This document shows, piece after piece, positions 35,486-44,719 of a stretch of 64,000 nt of DNA. Source of the stretch: an uncultured Lachnospiraceae bacterium. GTDB taxonomy: Bacteria > Bacillota > Clostridia > Lachnospirales > Lachnospiraceae. The stretch spans positions 1 to 64,000 of the forward strand of contig CASCGD010000005.1 of assembly GCA_949132985.1 (NCBI GenBank), given 5' to 3'. How positions within the stretch are numbered: the stretch's first letter is position 1; every line of letters starts with the position of its first letter. Position numbers and translations under genes: made by a program. The notes beneath the pieces are model-generated. The model was not told where the DNA came from. It ran no database searches and saw only the letters and a program-made list of their open reading frames with translations.

Positions 35486-36349
35486 TCAGGGCCTCACGCA
35501 AAGGCTTTTCAAATCCCGCACCAGATTATCCAGCTCCACATCCAGACTGCAGTCATAAACACCCGAATCCGCATCAATGACACACTGGCTTTTTGACAGA
35601 TCAGGGTCCATCACAATCTCAATAGACACATCCTCGCCGACCTTTTCCTGCAGCACGCCCTTTTTCTCCCTGAGATACGCCACTTCATCCTCGCAGACGT
35701 GAATCTTATAATGCTTTGTCTCGCGAATACCGCGCATGGCATTCATGACAAGCTGCAGAAGCATCTCCCGCCTGCCGCCAAACTGTATCCGAAACACCTC
35801 GTCAAAAACGGCAAGTATCGTGTCCAGCAGCTTCGGCTCCAGCCCTGCAAGAGCCGCATCGTGCTCTTCCCGCAAACGCTTCTCCAGCTCGGAAAGTCTC
35901 GCTTTCTCCTGATCAAGCTCTGTCTGCGCTTTCTGCTGTGCCTGCTCATAACCCGCCGCATACCCTTCTCTCTGCGCCGTTTCCCGCAAATTTCCTGCTT
36001 CCAAAACCGCCTGCTCGTGTATCGCTTCCGCCTGCTCGGACGCCTCGGCCAAAATCCGCTCTGCTTCCTCCTTTGCCTGCGCCACACGATCCACTTCCGG
36101 CTCCAAAGTTTCTTCTTCCGGTTCCAGATCGAGCCTCTCTGCAAACAGCCCTTCCGTAAACTCAGGCTCGCCGTCCTCCCCGGCGGCTTCCATCGCCTCC
36201 TTGCGCTGCCGCAGCAATTCCTCATGTCTCGCCTGGCGCTGTGCCCGCTCGATAGCCTGCATCTTCTCGGCGATCATTTCATTCGTGTCGATCACACGCT
36301 TCACCTGATCGCCGCTCACCACATAATTATTCCGGTAAAAATTAGACAA
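35486..36349 (-). CDS. fliH: Flagellar assembly protein FliH
   Basis: 287 residues. An N-terminal Gln/Arg/Glu-rich helical region (about 30-150, including VAQAKEEAERILAEASEQAE) leads to the C-terminal FliH/VATPase-E-like domain with GGRREMLLQLVMNAMRGIRE and IVMDPDLSKSQCVIDADSGV. FliH dimers bind and restrain FliI and tie it to the C-ring. Its start overlaps the fliG stop by eight bases. Conservation is modest, as usual. Confidence 0.93.
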   Translation of the reverse strand: MSNFYRNNYVVSGDQVKRVIDTNEMIAEKMQAIERAQRQARHEELLRQRKEAMEAAGEDGEPEFTEGLFAERLDLEPEEETLEPEVDRVAQAKEEAERILAEASEQAEAIHEQAVLEAGNLRETAQREGYAAGYEQAQQKAQTELDQEKARLSELEKRLREEHDAALAGLEPKLLDTILAVFDEVFRIQFGGRREMLLQLVMNAMRGIRETKHYKIHVCEDEVAYLREKKGVLQEKVGEDVSIEIVMDPDLSKSQCVIDADSGVYDCSLDVELDNLVRDLKSLCVRP

Positions 36350-37349
36350 TTACCTCGTCACCTCCGCCTCTTGAAATGACAATCTCAGCGGAGTCCTCAA
36401 GCTTGCGGATAACAGCAACAATCTTCTGCTGCGCTTCCTCCACGTCCTTCATACGAACCGGTCCCATAAATTCGATATCCTCCTCGATCATAGACGCAAG
36501 TCGTTTGGAAAGATTCTTCAGGACCACAGCTTTGACCTCTTCATTTGAACCCTTGAGCGCAACCTCCAGGTCGTTGTTGTCCACATCACGCAGCACACGC
36601 TGAATCGCACGGTCGTCCAGCAGCAGAATGTCCTCGAAAACGAACATCTTTTTTCGGATCTCGTCTGCCAGCTCCGGCTCGTCGATCTCCAGAGACTCCA
36701 TAATATGCTTCTCTGTCCCGCGGTCTACGGTATTTAAAATGTTTACGATGGCATCGACACCGCCGACAATCGTATAATCCTGATTTGCAAGTGATGCCAG
36801 CTTGCGCTCCAGCACGCTCTCCACCTCCTTGATCACATCCGGAGAGGTGCGATCCATCAGAGCGATTCGCTTTGCTACATCCGCCTGTTTCTCCGGTGCC
36901 AGCGCTCCCAAAATCACGGATGCCTGGCTGGGTGACAGGTAGGACAAAATCATAGCAATCGTCTGTGGATGTTCGTCCTGAATAAAGTTCAGCACCTGTG
37001 AAGGATCGGTCTTTCGCACAAACTCGAAGGGGCGCACCTGCAAAGATGCCGTAAGCTTTGTGATAACCGACTGTGCCTGTTCTTCTCCCAGCGCTTTGTC
37101 CAAAAGCTCCTTTGCATAGCCGATACCACCCTCCGCGATATACTGCTGAGCCAGACACACCTGATAAAACTCCTCCAAAACCTCTTCCTTGGTCTGCGGC
37201 GACACACTCTTTGTATTCGCGATCTCCAAAGTGAGTTCCTCAATTTCATCCTCTTTCAGATGTTTAAATATATTCGCTGATTTTTCCGGGCCAAGCGCAA
37301 TCAGAAGGATCGCCGCCTTCTGAATGCCGGAATACTCTTCATTCGCCAT
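36342..37349 (-). CDS. fliG: Flagellar motor switch protein FliG
   Basis: 335 residues. The N-domain (YSGIQKAAILLIALGPEKSA) binds FliF, the middle domain has FIQDEHPQTIAMILSYLSPS with the EHPQ motif, and the C-domain has MFVFEDILLLDDRAIQRVLR, where charged residues meet MotA. It is the rotor part on which torque acts. It lies between fliF and fliH, the standard order. Confidence 0.97.
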   Translation of the reverse strand: MANEEYSGIQKAAILLIALGPEKSANIFKHLKEDEIEELTLEIANTKSVSPQTKEEVLEEFYQVCLAQQYIAEGGIGYAKELLDKALGEEQAQSVITKLTASLQVRPFEFVRKTDPSQVLNFIQDEHPQTIAMILSYLSPSQASVILGALAPEKQADVAKRIALMDRTSPDVIKEVESVLERKLASLANQDYTIVGGVDAIVNILNTVDRGTEKHIMESLEIDEPELADEIRKKMFVFEDILLLDDRAIQRVLRDVDNNDLEVALKGSNEEVKAVVLKNLSKRLASMIEEDIEFMGPVRMKDVEEAQQKIVAVIRKLEDSAEIVISRGGGDEVIV

Positions 37350-37420
37350 GAACCAAAATCTCCCAACAACTTTTTTATCTTACTAAAACTTTTTTATCCC
37401 AGTCTTTTAATCCTAGTCTT

Positions 37421-39022
37421 TTAATCCCAGTCTTCGTTCAGCCAATTGCGCAGCAGCGACGCCACCGCCTCCGGCTTTTCGTCAACAAAACGCTCGATGA
37501 GCACCCGCGCCTCGGACTTTTCCGAATAGGCGATGTCCTCCATATCGTTCTCCTGCTCTCTCGTGGATGCAAGCAGAGACTCCACGGAAAGCTCCGGCTC
37601 CAGCTCCTGCACCTGCTCCTTTCTGGTGCTGCGGAACACAACATAACCCAGCAATGCAAAAATAAGTACTGCGAGCAGAATCTGGAAATAGTCCGCCGCC
37701 GTCCGTCCGCTTCCGGAGGAATACTGGAACACAGGAACCTCATAAGTAATAATCGAAATGTTTTCCACAGGAAATCCGGTGGCATTTGCCACCAGCTGAT
37801 AAAAGTCCTCGTCTACCTCCGTCTTCACACGAGCGGAATTATCCGCCTTGAACTCCTCGAAGGTGGTGTCCTCCAGCTGTCCTAATTCCCGCATCGTATC
37901 CTCGTTGTAGGTGCGATAGGTCGTGGCAACAAGGGAGATCGATGAGGTGTCGTAATTGACTTCCCCCGAACCGCCGGTGATCTTGCGCAGACGCTCGTTA
38001 AACAGGTACTGTCTCTGGGCATCTGTCGTGGATGATTCGGTGATGTTTCCGTCCTGCGTGACGTAGGAATCCGCATCGTTGGAATCCGTGCCCGGGATCG
38101 CCGCCTGGCCGCCCTGTGCCGTAGATTCGTACTCGCGGGAACTCTGGAGAAATCCTTCCGTTTGTCCCTCCGGATAAGAAAACTCCCGGTTTGTCTCCTC
38201 GACATTGGAAAAATCGATATCGAGATTTAAACCGACTTCTACATTATTAAAAAGCTCGGTGCCGATCATGACACCCTTCACCTCGTTTTTGACCGCCTGC
38301 TCATATTTCTGGCGCAGTGTGAGCTGAGAGCTCGCGATCCCGGCAGAGGACTGCTCGTCTCCGCCTGCAAACAGCGTATTGTTCTCGCTGTCCATAATCG
38401 TGATATGTTCGGTACTGCCGTTGCCCAGCGCAGTGCTGACAAGACGGGCCAGGCCGGCCGCCTGCTCCTCATCCATCTCTCCGTCAAGCTCTAAGGTGAC
38501 AGACGCATAAGCCGGCTCCTTTTTGGCGATGAGCGTCCCGTCATCCTTCGGCAGATTCATCATAATCTCCGCTTCCTTTACATTCGAGAGACTCTCGATG
38601 ATGGTGGAGAGCTTATCCTCCATATACACCTGATAACGACGGTCCTTATCCTGCTCCGTCGTCGTAAACGTACCGTTTAAGGCATCGTCAATCGTAAACC
38701 CGCTCTGGGGAATACTGTTGGAGCCAAGCAGGATACGCGCATCGGCCTCATCCTTTTTGTTAATCGTGAACGAAAGCCCGTCGTCACTGATCTCATAAAC
38801 GATGTCATTATCCGTCAGAAGCTGCTTGACTTCCCCCGCCTGCTTCGTATCCTCGCAGGTTGTCAGCTCAACCATCCTCGGCCTCGACATCGTAAATGCC
38901 AGAAGCCCGATGGCAATCACCACAACCGCAGCGATGCTGACAATAAAAATCTGCTGTTTGCGGTTGAATTTTTTCCACCAGTCCAGAATCCGCTCCCAGA
39001 GCTGTTGTAACCGTTGCTGCAT
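37421..39022 (-). CDS. fliF: Flagellar MS-ring protein FliF
   Basis: 533 residues. Two membrane helices lie near residues 24-44 (IFIVSIAAVVVIAIGLLAFT) and 455-473 (YFQILLAVLIFALLGYVVF). The ring-building motifs RILLGSNSIPQSGFTIDDAL and KVKEAEIMMNLP-like stretch (NVKEAEIMMNLPKDDGTLIA) are present. The C-terminal tail ends in VASLLRNWLNED, the FliG-binding helix. It forms the base on which the motor and export gate are built. Confidence 0.97.
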   Translation of the reverse strand: MQQRLQQLWERILDWWKKFNRKQQIFIVSIAAVVVIAIGLLAFTMSRPRMVELTTCEDTKQAGEVKQLLTDNDIVYEISDDGLSFTINKKDEADARILLGSNSIPQSGFTIDDALNGTFTTTEQDKDRRYQVYMEDKLSTIIESLSNVKEAEIMMNLPKDDGTLIAKKEPAYASVTLELDGEMDEEQAAGLARLVSTALGNGSTEHITIMDSENNTLFAGGDEQSSAGIASSQLTLRQKYEQAVKNEVKGVMIGTELFNNVEVGLNLDIDFSNVEETNREFSYPEGQTEGFLQSSREYESTAQGGQAAIPGTDSNDADSYVTQDGNITESSTTDAQRQYLFNERLRKITGGSGEVNYDTSSISLVATTYRTYNEDTMRELGQLEDTTFEEFKADNSARVKTEVDEDFYQLVANATGFPVENISIITYEVPVFQYSSGSGRTAADYFQILLAVLIFALLGYVVFRSTRKEQVQELEPELSVESLLASTREQENDMEDIAYSEKSEARVLIERFVDEKPEAVASLLRNWLNEDWD

Positions 39023-39048
39023 GACTTATCAATCTCCCTTATGTATCA

Positions 39049-39357
39049 TTACATCTGCATATTCATGATGCTGTTATAAGCTTCCAAAATCTTATCGCGC
39101 ACTGCCACGGTATAGGAAAGCGCCATATTCGCCTTCTGCTGTGCAATCTGAAGATCATGCGCATTATCCGCCTGCCCGAGGGCAAACTGAATTTCCATCT
39201 CCTCCGCCTTATTCTGCAGATCGTTTGTCTCCTCAAGCATATTCAACGCCGTTTTGAAAATCGAGTCGAAACCACCTGTTTTTTCAATTTCTTCCTGCTC
39301 CTGCCAGGACGGGACATAATTCGCCTGCTGTATGTTCTGTATCGCTGATATATCCAC
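39049..39357 (-). CDS. fliE: Flagellar hook-basal body protein FliE, GTG start
   Basis: 102 residues. The C-terminal helix AHDLQIAQQKANMALSYTVA followed by VRDKILEAYNSIMNMQM is the FliE hallmark. FliE joins the MS ring and export gate to the proximal rod. The GTG start is supported by GGAGG eight bases upstream. It lies between flgC and fliF. Confidence 0.95.
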   Translation of the reverse strand: MDISAIQNIQQANYVPSWQEQEEIEKTGGFDSIFKTALNMLEETNDLQNKAEEMEIQFALGQADNAHDLQIAQQKANMALSYTVAVRDKILEAYNSIMNMQM

Positions 39358-39370
39358 TGTCTATGCCTCC

Positions 39371-39814
39371 TTAACCCTGTCCGATGCCGATGCCCGCCTG
39401 CACAATGGCCTTGCTGGCCTCGAATGCGGTTGCATTTGCCTCATAGCCGCGGCTCGCATCAATCAGGTTTGTCATCTCTGTCACAATGTTTACGTTCGGG
39501 TAAGACACATAACCGTTCTCATCCGCATCCGGATGGGATGGGTCGTACTCCATAATATAGTCGCTCTCCGTGTCCTCCCGCACCTCGGTCACCTTCACGC
39601 CGGCACCTTTGTAACGGTAGCGCTGGCGGTTGAGTATCTCGTCAAAGGTGTCAAATCGTTTTTCTTGGAAAGCCACCACCTTGCGGCGGTAGGGCGTCCC
39701 GTCTTCCGTTCGGGTTGTCGTTATGTTTGCAATATTCTGTGCGATGACATCCGTCCGAAACCGCTCTGCGGTCATACCCGTGGCGCTGATGTCAAATGAC
39801 TGAAACAATCCCAT
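39371..39814 (-). CDS. flgC: Flagellar proximal rod protein FlgC
   Basis: 147 residues. N-terminal FDISATGMTAERFRTDVIAQ and NIANITTTRTEDGTPYRRK, and C-terminal VTEMTNLIDASRGYEANATA, give the rod-protein coiled-coil ends. It is exported through the flagellar gate without a signal peptide. It lies 34 bases after flgB. Confidence 0.97.
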   Translation of the reverse strand: MGLFQSFDISATGMTAERFRTDVIAQNIANITTTRTEDGTPYRRKVVAFQEKRFDTFDEILNRQRYRYKGAGVKVTEVREDTESDYIMEYDPSHPDADENGYVSYPNVNIVTEMTNLIDASRGYEANATAFEASKAIVQAGIGIGQG

Positions 39815-39848
39815 CTATATTACCTCCTAATCAAAAATGCCGCTCCGC

Positions 39849-40253
39849 TTATCGTCCGGAGCCAATCGCAGTCTTTAATCTGGAAAATTCCTGCGTCACA
39901 CTGTCCGCAAGAAGCTGATAGCGAAGCTGCTCGGAAGCCAGCTCCACATTCTCAGTATCCACATCCACGTTGTTGCCGTCCAGCCGATAATTATAGCTGT
40001 AAGCCGCCATGTCAAAATGCACCCCTGCGTCAAGATGGTCCAGATGAATATTTTTCACCTTCTCGTCCAGGGAAATCCACTTTGTCTGTTCCAGCTCCTG
40101 CTTTAACAGACTCTCAAAATCCACCTCTCTGCGCTTATAGCCGGGGGTGTTGATATTCGCCAGGTTGTTCGTGATCACGGTTTTTCTCAGATCACTCGCG
40201 TCCAATGCCTTATCCAGCACGTTAATATAGTCATAAGCATTGCTTTGAATCAT
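39849..40253 (-). CDS. flgB: Flagellar proximal rod protein FlgB
   Basis: 134 residues, first gene of the operon. LDASDLRKTVITNNLANINT followed by PGYKRREVDFESLL is the rod signature, and the C-terminus LASEQLRYQLLADSVTQEFS completes the paired helix. AAGGGAG lies eight bases before the ATG. It opens the flgB-flgC-fliE-fliF block and is preceded by a likely promoter, with codY further upstream on the same strand. Confidence 0.97.
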   Translation of the reverse strand: MIQSNAYDYINVLDKALDASDLRKTVITNNLANINTPGYKRREVDFESLLKQELEQTKWISLDEKVKNIHLDHLDAGVHFDMAAYSYNYRLDGNNVDVDTENVELASEQLRYQLLADSVTQEFSRLKTAIGSGR

Positions 40254-40317
40254 CTTGTTTGCTCCCTTCTTTCACTTTTGCACGCAAAAGTACACAACTT
40301 TCCTATCTTTAATTACC

Positions 40318-40345
40318 AGTATAAATTATTTCGCGAAAAACACAA
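40318..40345 (-). promoter_or_regulatory. Candidate promoter of the flagellar operon
   Basis: TTGTGT, 16 bp, TATACT on the minus strand, about 65 bases before flgB. It looks like a housekeeping (sigma-A) type promoter, not the sigma-28 pattern. Confidence 0.45.
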
Positions 40346-40489
40346 GTCCTTTTTTTGTTTTTTACACAATATTGTACTTTTTTGTCGTATCAGACACAAG
40401 ATGTACACACATTTTCCAGAGTCGAAGCTTTCGTCAACGCCTGTCTCTTTCACTTTTATACGTTGAAGTATAAAATCACCTCGGGCATG

Positions 40490-40534
40490 AAAAAAGGATT
40501 TCCAAAATCAATTTATCGTCTGGTAAATCCTTTT
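40490..40534 (-). terminator. Terminator of codY
   Basis: On the minus strand AAAAGGATTTACCA pairs with TGGAAATCCTTTTTT with one bulge and a loop of about 16 bases; the T-run is part of the 3' arm. It lies about 70 bases past the codY stop. Confidence 0.75.
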
Positions 40535-40600
40535 ACATCTCGCGCAATTCCCTTTGCACGAACAGCGCTTCTCTTCATCCGCTGCAATACGTACTCATGT

Positions 40601-41389
40601 TCAGTTTCCGTTTTTTTTCTGTTCCTCCCTGATCCGGGAAAGCTCATCAAACACCACGTCATTGAGTACCTTGATATAGGTTCCCCTCATACCGGAGGAA
40701 CGGGACTCAATGACCCCCGCACTCTCAAATTTGCGCAGAGCGTTCACGATCACAGAGCGTGTAATCCCCACGCGGTCCGCGATCTTGCTGGCCACAAGAA
40801 TCCCTTCCCTGCCGCCCAGCTCGTCAAATATATGTATGATCGCCTCCAGCTCCGAGAAGGACAGGGTGGAAATGGCGGATTTTACAATCTGTATCTTTCG
40901 GCTTTCCTCGGCACTCTCCTCGTTGACCGAGCGCAGCATCTCAAGCCCGACTACCGTCGTCCCGTACTCGGTGAGAATGATATCGTCAATATCATAGCTT
41001 TTCTCCATACGATACACAAACAGCGTGCCAAGCCGCTCCCCTGCAATATCGATGGGGGCGATGATCGCAGCATAGTTTTTGATATCTGTTACAAAACCAA
41101 GCGTCTCCAGATTCACATTCTCCTTCGTCGAAAGAATCCCCAGCAGTCGCTCGTTGAGCATCGAATCCACAAAGCTTCCGACTTCATCCGCAACCAGCTC
41201 GCCAAGCTCTAACGTGCAGGCAGACTGGCTCATGCCCAGCACCTTTCCCTTCCTGCTGATCACAAGGATGTTCGATTCAAGGATATCCGTCAGCACCTCG
41301 CAGATATCGTTGAAGACAACCTTCGACGAATTGTTGTTGTGAAGCAGCTTGTTAATCTTTCTCGTCTTGTCCAGAAGCTGTACGCTCAT
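40601..41389 (-). CDS. codY: GTP/branched-chain amino acid-sensing repressor CodY
   Basis: 262 residues, the usual size. The N-terminal GAF domain holds MSVQLLDKTRKINKLLHNNN and VGSFVDSMLNERLLGILSTK. The C-terminal winged helix has ASKIADRVGITRSVIVNALR and ESRSSGMRGTYIKVLNDVVF. It represses stationary-phase and nutrient genes and, in Bacillus, motility. The start is MSVQLL with AGGAAAGGA upstream; a much longer frame reads into the topA spacer and lacks family similarity. A 14-of-15 CodY box lies 120 bases upstream, suggesting autoregulation. Confidence 0.97.
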   Translation of the reverse strand: MSVQLLDKTRKINKLLHNNNSSKVVFNDICEVLTDILESNILVISRKGKVLGMSQSACTLELGELVADEVGSFVDSMLNERLLGILSTKENVNLETLGFVTDIKNYAAIIAPIDIAGERLGTLFVYRMEKSYDIDDIILTEYGTTVVGLEMLRSVNEESAEESRKIQIVKSAISTLSFSELEAIIHIFDELGGREGILVASKIADRVGITRSVIVNALRKFESAGVIESRSSGMRGTYIKVLNDVVFDELSRIREEQKKNGN

Positions 41390-41508
41390 AGCCGGTAAGT
41401 TCCTTTCCTGTTGGTTGCTTGCTGTCCACCCCGTCGCCCGGTTCAGGCGCACTGTGTACGAAGGCTCCTGCGGATGATAAAAAATGGACATATGTAAATC
41501 ATACACCC

Positions 41509-41523
41509 ATTTTTCTGAAAATT
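41509..41523. promoter_or_regulatory. Candidate CodY box upstream of codY
   Basis: ATTTTTCTGAAAATT differs by one base from the consensus AATTTTCWGAAAATT. It lies in the topA-codY spacer, 120 bases before the codY start. Confidence 0.6.
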
Positions 41524-41537
41524 CAACGGTAAATTGT

Positions 41538-43634
41538 TCATGCGCGTGCTTTTTCCTGCTCCGATTCCTTCTGCTTTGCCTCCACGTAACCGCACTGAGC
41601 GTCGGCGCAGACGAGCTTGCTTCCTTTCTCCACCATATATCCGCCGCAGGAGGGACATTTCTTCTCCACCGGTTTTGCCCATGACATAAAATCGCACTCC
41701 GGGTTGTTCTCACAGCCGTAATAGCGTCTTCCCTTCTTCGTCTTGCGCAGCACGATCTCCCTGCCGCAGGAGGGGCAGGGCACGCCGATCTTTTCCAGAT
41801 AGGGCTTTGTATTCCGGCACTCAGGAAATCCGGGGCAGGCGAGAAATTTCCCGTGGGGTCCGTATTTGATGACCATGTTGCGGCCGCACTCCTCGCAGAT
41901 GACGTCCGTCACCTCGTCTGCGATCTCAATTTTTTCAAGCTTCTTTTCCGCCTCGGCCACCGCCTCCTCCAGATCGGGATAGAAGTTGCTGATGATCGTC
42001 TTCCACTGCACCTTTCCCTCCTCCACCATATCAAGCAGGGACTCCATATTTGCGGTAAAGTGCTCATCCACGATCGTCTCGAAGGCTTCCATCATGATAG
42101 AGTTCACCGCCTCGCCAAGCTCTGTCATGTAAAGGTTTTTCTGCTCCTTCGTGATGTAGCGGCGGGCCAGCAATGTTGTGATCGTTGGCGCATAGGTGCT
42201 TGGCCGCCCGATGCCGTGCTCCTCCAGCGCCCTGACGAGAGACGCCTCTGTAAAATGCGGCAGAGGCTGAGTAAAATGCTGTTTGCTCTCAATCTCCTGA
42301 AGGGAAAGCGCCGTCTCCTTTGTGATGGCGTGAAGCAGGACATTATTCTCCTCCTTTTCCTCGTCATCCGCACTGTAGACAGACAAAAATCCCTCGAACT
42401 CAAGCTTTGACGCCGAAACGTGCAGATGGTAATCCCCCGCCGCAATTTTCACGGACACGGTCTCATAGCGCGCCGGGTTCATGCGGCTCGCCGCGAACCG
42501 GTTCCATATGAGCTGGTAAAGCCGGAACTGGTCTCTGGATAGAGATTCCTTGATGAGCACCGGCATCCGGGCAATATCCGTGGGCCGGATCGCCTCGTGG
42601 GCATCCTGTATCCGCCCCTTTGACCCGGTCTTTTCACCGGCAGGCGCCGCGTATTTTGGCCCGTATTTTTCGGAGATCCAGGCCCGTGCAGACGCATCCG
42701 CCTCGGCTGCAATGCGGACAGAATCGGTACGCAGATACGTGATAATACCCACAGTCCCCTGCCCTTTGATATCCACGCCCTCGTAGAGCTGCTGCGCCAG
42801 ACGCATGGTCTTTTGCGTGGAAAAATTCAGCCGCTTGGAGGCTTCCTGCTGCAAAGTACTTGTGGTAAAGGGAAGCGGCGGCTTCTTTGTGCGCTCACCC
42901 TTTTTTACCTCCGTCACAAAAAAGTCTGCGCCCTTTAACTCCTGCTCGATGGCCTCCACCTGTTCCCTGTTCGCTAAACTTAACTTTTTCTGACCCTTGC
43001 TGTCGAGCTTCGCGTGAAGGGTCTTTTTCTCCCCCTCCACATGAAGCGCCGCCTCTAGCGTCCAGTACTCCTGCGGTATAAACTCGTTGATCTCATTTTC
43101 CCGGTCGCTGATGAGCCGCAGCGCCACCGACTGCACGCGTCCTGCGGATAGCCCCCGCTTGACCTTGCTCCAGAGCACCGGGCTGATGCGGTAGCCCACC
43201 ATGCGGTCGAGCATTCTGCGCGCCTGCTGGGCATTCACCAGATCCATATCGATTTCCCGGGGATTTTTCAGAGATGCTTTCACTGCCGACTGCGTGATCT
43301 CGTTGAAGGTGATGCGGTACACCTTTTTGTCCTGAAGCTTTAACGCGTGATACAGATGCCATGAGATCGCCTCTCCCTCGCGGTCCGGGTCGGTTGCGAG
43401 ATAGACTTTATCCGCCTTTTTCACTTCCTTGCGCAGATTTGCCAAAATTTCCCCTTTTCCGCGAATCGTAATATATTTCGGCTCAAAATTGTTTTCAGCG
43501 TTGAAGCCCAGCTGGCTTTTGGGAAGATCCCTCACATGCCCGTTGGACGCCGCCACCTCATAATTTTTTCCCAGAAATTTCTTGATCGTTTTCACCTTCG
43601 CAGGCGATTCCACAATAACCAAATACTTTGCCAT
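41538..43634 (-). CDS. topA: DNA topoisomerase I (type IA)
   Basis: 698 residues. TOPRIM domain at the N-terminus (YLVIVESPAKVKTIKKFLG, acidic DPDREGEAI), the catalytic Tyr near residue 310 in GIITYLRTDSVRI, and three C-terminal zinc ribbons (CEECGRNM...CPGFPEC, CPSCGREI...CENNPEC, CPSCGGYM...CADAQC). It relaxes negative supercoils. The ATG with GAGGAGA nine bases upstream is used; an earlier TTG adds two residues. It follows dprA by 15 bases, so dprA-topA are probably cotranscribed. Confidence 0.97.
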   Translation of the reverse strand: MAKYLVIVESPAKVKTIKKFLGKNYEVAASNGHVRDLPKSQLGFNAENNFEPKYITIRGKGEILANLRKEVKKADKVYLATDPDREGEAISWHLYHALKLQDKKVYRITFNEITQSAVKASLKNPREIDMDLVNAQQARRMLDRMVGYRISPVLWSKVKRGLSAGRVQSVALRLISDRENEINEFIPQEYWTLEAALHVEGEKKTLHAKLDSKGQKKLSLANREQVEAIEQELKGADFFVTEVKKGERTKKPPLPFTTSTLQQEASKRLNFSTQKTMRLAQQLYEGVDIKGQGTVGIITYLRTDSVRIAAEADASARAWISEKYGPKYAAPAGEKTGSKGRIQDAHEAIRPTDIARMPVLIKESLSRDQFRLYQLIWNRFAASRMNPARYETVSVKIAAGDYHLHVSASKLEFEGFLSVYSADDEEKEENNVLLHAITKETALSLQEIESKQHFTQPLPHFTEASLVRALEEHGIGRPSTYAPTITTLLARRYITKEQKNLYMTELGEAVNSIMMEAFETIVDEHFTANMESLLDMVEEGKVQWKTIISNFYPDLEEAVAEAEKKLEKIEIADEVTDVICEECGRNMVIKYGPHGKFLACPGFPECRNTKPYLEKIGVPCPSCGREIVLRKTKKGRRYYGCENNPECDFMSWAKPVEKKCPSCGGYMVEKGSKLVCADAQCGYVEAKQKESEQEKARA

Positions 43635-43649
43635 TGTCAAATGTCTCCT

Positions 43650-44717
43650 CTAGCTTACAGAAATATAATGATTCCGCCAGACCTCCTCCACCAGACCTTT
43701 CTGCTGCATCTTTTGCAGAAGCTGCGTAAGCGTTACGAAGTCCATTGCGGTTTCCTGGCTGATCTTCTCTATTGATTTTGGATGCAAACCAAGGCAACTA
43801 TACACCAAGTGTTCTGACTTTTCAAGTGGCAATTTATTTTTCTCAGAGAAAAGATGCAGCTCCGCGGCCAGCTCCCGGGGCGACAAAAAAATGCCCGCAC
43901 CCTGCCGGATCAGGCGGTTACAGCCAACGCTTAAGGGATCGTTTACACGTCCGGGGACCGCATAAATATCCTTTCCCTGCTCCAGGGCCAGATCCGCCGT
44001 GATCAGCGAGCCGCTTTTCTCCCGGGCCTCTATTAAAAGCAGCGTATCGCTGAGTCCGGCGATGATGCGGTTGCGCGCCGGAAAAAAGCCGGGAAGAGGC
44101 TGCATGCCCGGCGGATACTCGGAGATGACACCGCCGCTTCCTGCGATTTTTTTGTAAAGTGCATCGTGCTCCGGCGGATAGACCACATCGATACCGCTGC
44201 CCAGCACCCCATAAGTCTTGCCGCCGCCTGCAAGGGCACCTTGATGCCCGCAGCCATCAATTCCCCGCGCCATACCACTGATGACGGCCACACCGTTTGC
44301 GGCCAGGTATTTCCCGGTTTCCAGCGCCACATTTTTGCCGTAAGAGCTGCAGGAGCGCGCGCCTACGATGCCGACGGTTTTGGTGTGCTCCTTTGGAAGC
44401 GCGCCGATATAGTACAGCGCGTAAGGCGGGTCATAGATTTCCCGCAAACGCTTCGGATAATCGTCCTGCTCCATAGATACAAAGGAGATGCCGTGCTCTA
44501 TCAGCCTCTCCCACACACGCGTCGGTTCCAGATGCTTCCGGCTCTCGCAGATACGCGCCACCATCCCCTCACCGATACCGTAAATTTTCAAAAGCTCCTT
44601 TCCCGACATCCCGTAAACCTCCCGCGCGCTGCCGCAGTATTTGAGCAGCTGGCGGATGGTGTGATTGCCGACGCCGGGAATATTTGCAAGCCAGCAGGCA
44701 TAGCATCGTTCTTCCAT
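43650..44717 (-). CDS. dprA: DNA-processing protein DprA
   Basis: 355 residues. N-terminal SAM/HhH-like part (LANIPGVGNHTIRQLLKYCG), Rossmann core with GARSCSSYG (about 119-127), GMARGIDGCGHQGALAGGGK and VISEYPPGMQPLPGFFPARN, and a C-terminal winged helix. DprA protects incoming single strands and loads RecA during transformation. The ATG is supported by GGGAGGTG six bases upstream. It stands two bases after the ComM-like gene, a common pairing in Bacillota. Confidence 0.95.
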   Translation of the reverse strand: MEERCYACWLANIPGVGNHTIRQLLKYCGSAREVYGMSGKELLKIYGIGEGMVARICESRKHLEPTRVWERLIEHGISFVSMEQDDYPKRLREIYDPPYALYYIGALPKEHTKTVGIVGARSCSSYGKNVALETGKYLAANGVAVISGMARGIDGCGHQGALAGGGKTYGVLGSGIDVVYPPEHDALYKKIAGSGGVISEYPPGMQPLPGFFPARNRIIAGLSDTLLLIEAREKSGSLITADLALEQGKDIYAVPGRVNDPLSVGCNRLIRQGAGIFLSPRELAAELHLFSEKNKLPLEKSEHLVYSCLGLHPKSIEKISQETAMDFVTLTQLLQKMQQKGLVEEVWRNHYISVS

Positions 44718-44719
44718 AC

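Larger units (their letters stand above)
40254..40600. other. Spacer between codY and the flagellar operon
   Basis: No gene is seen. It holds the codY terminator and a possible flgB promoter. Runs of T and A are frequent and GC content is lower than in the genes on either side. No c-di-GMP riboswitch or sigma-28 box was recognised. Confidence 0.55.

Noticed and set aside
40254-40600. Possible c-di-GMP riboswitch or sigma-28 promoter ahead of flgB
   Set aside because: No GEMM-type conserved core and no TAAA-N15-GCCGATAT-like boxes could be found.
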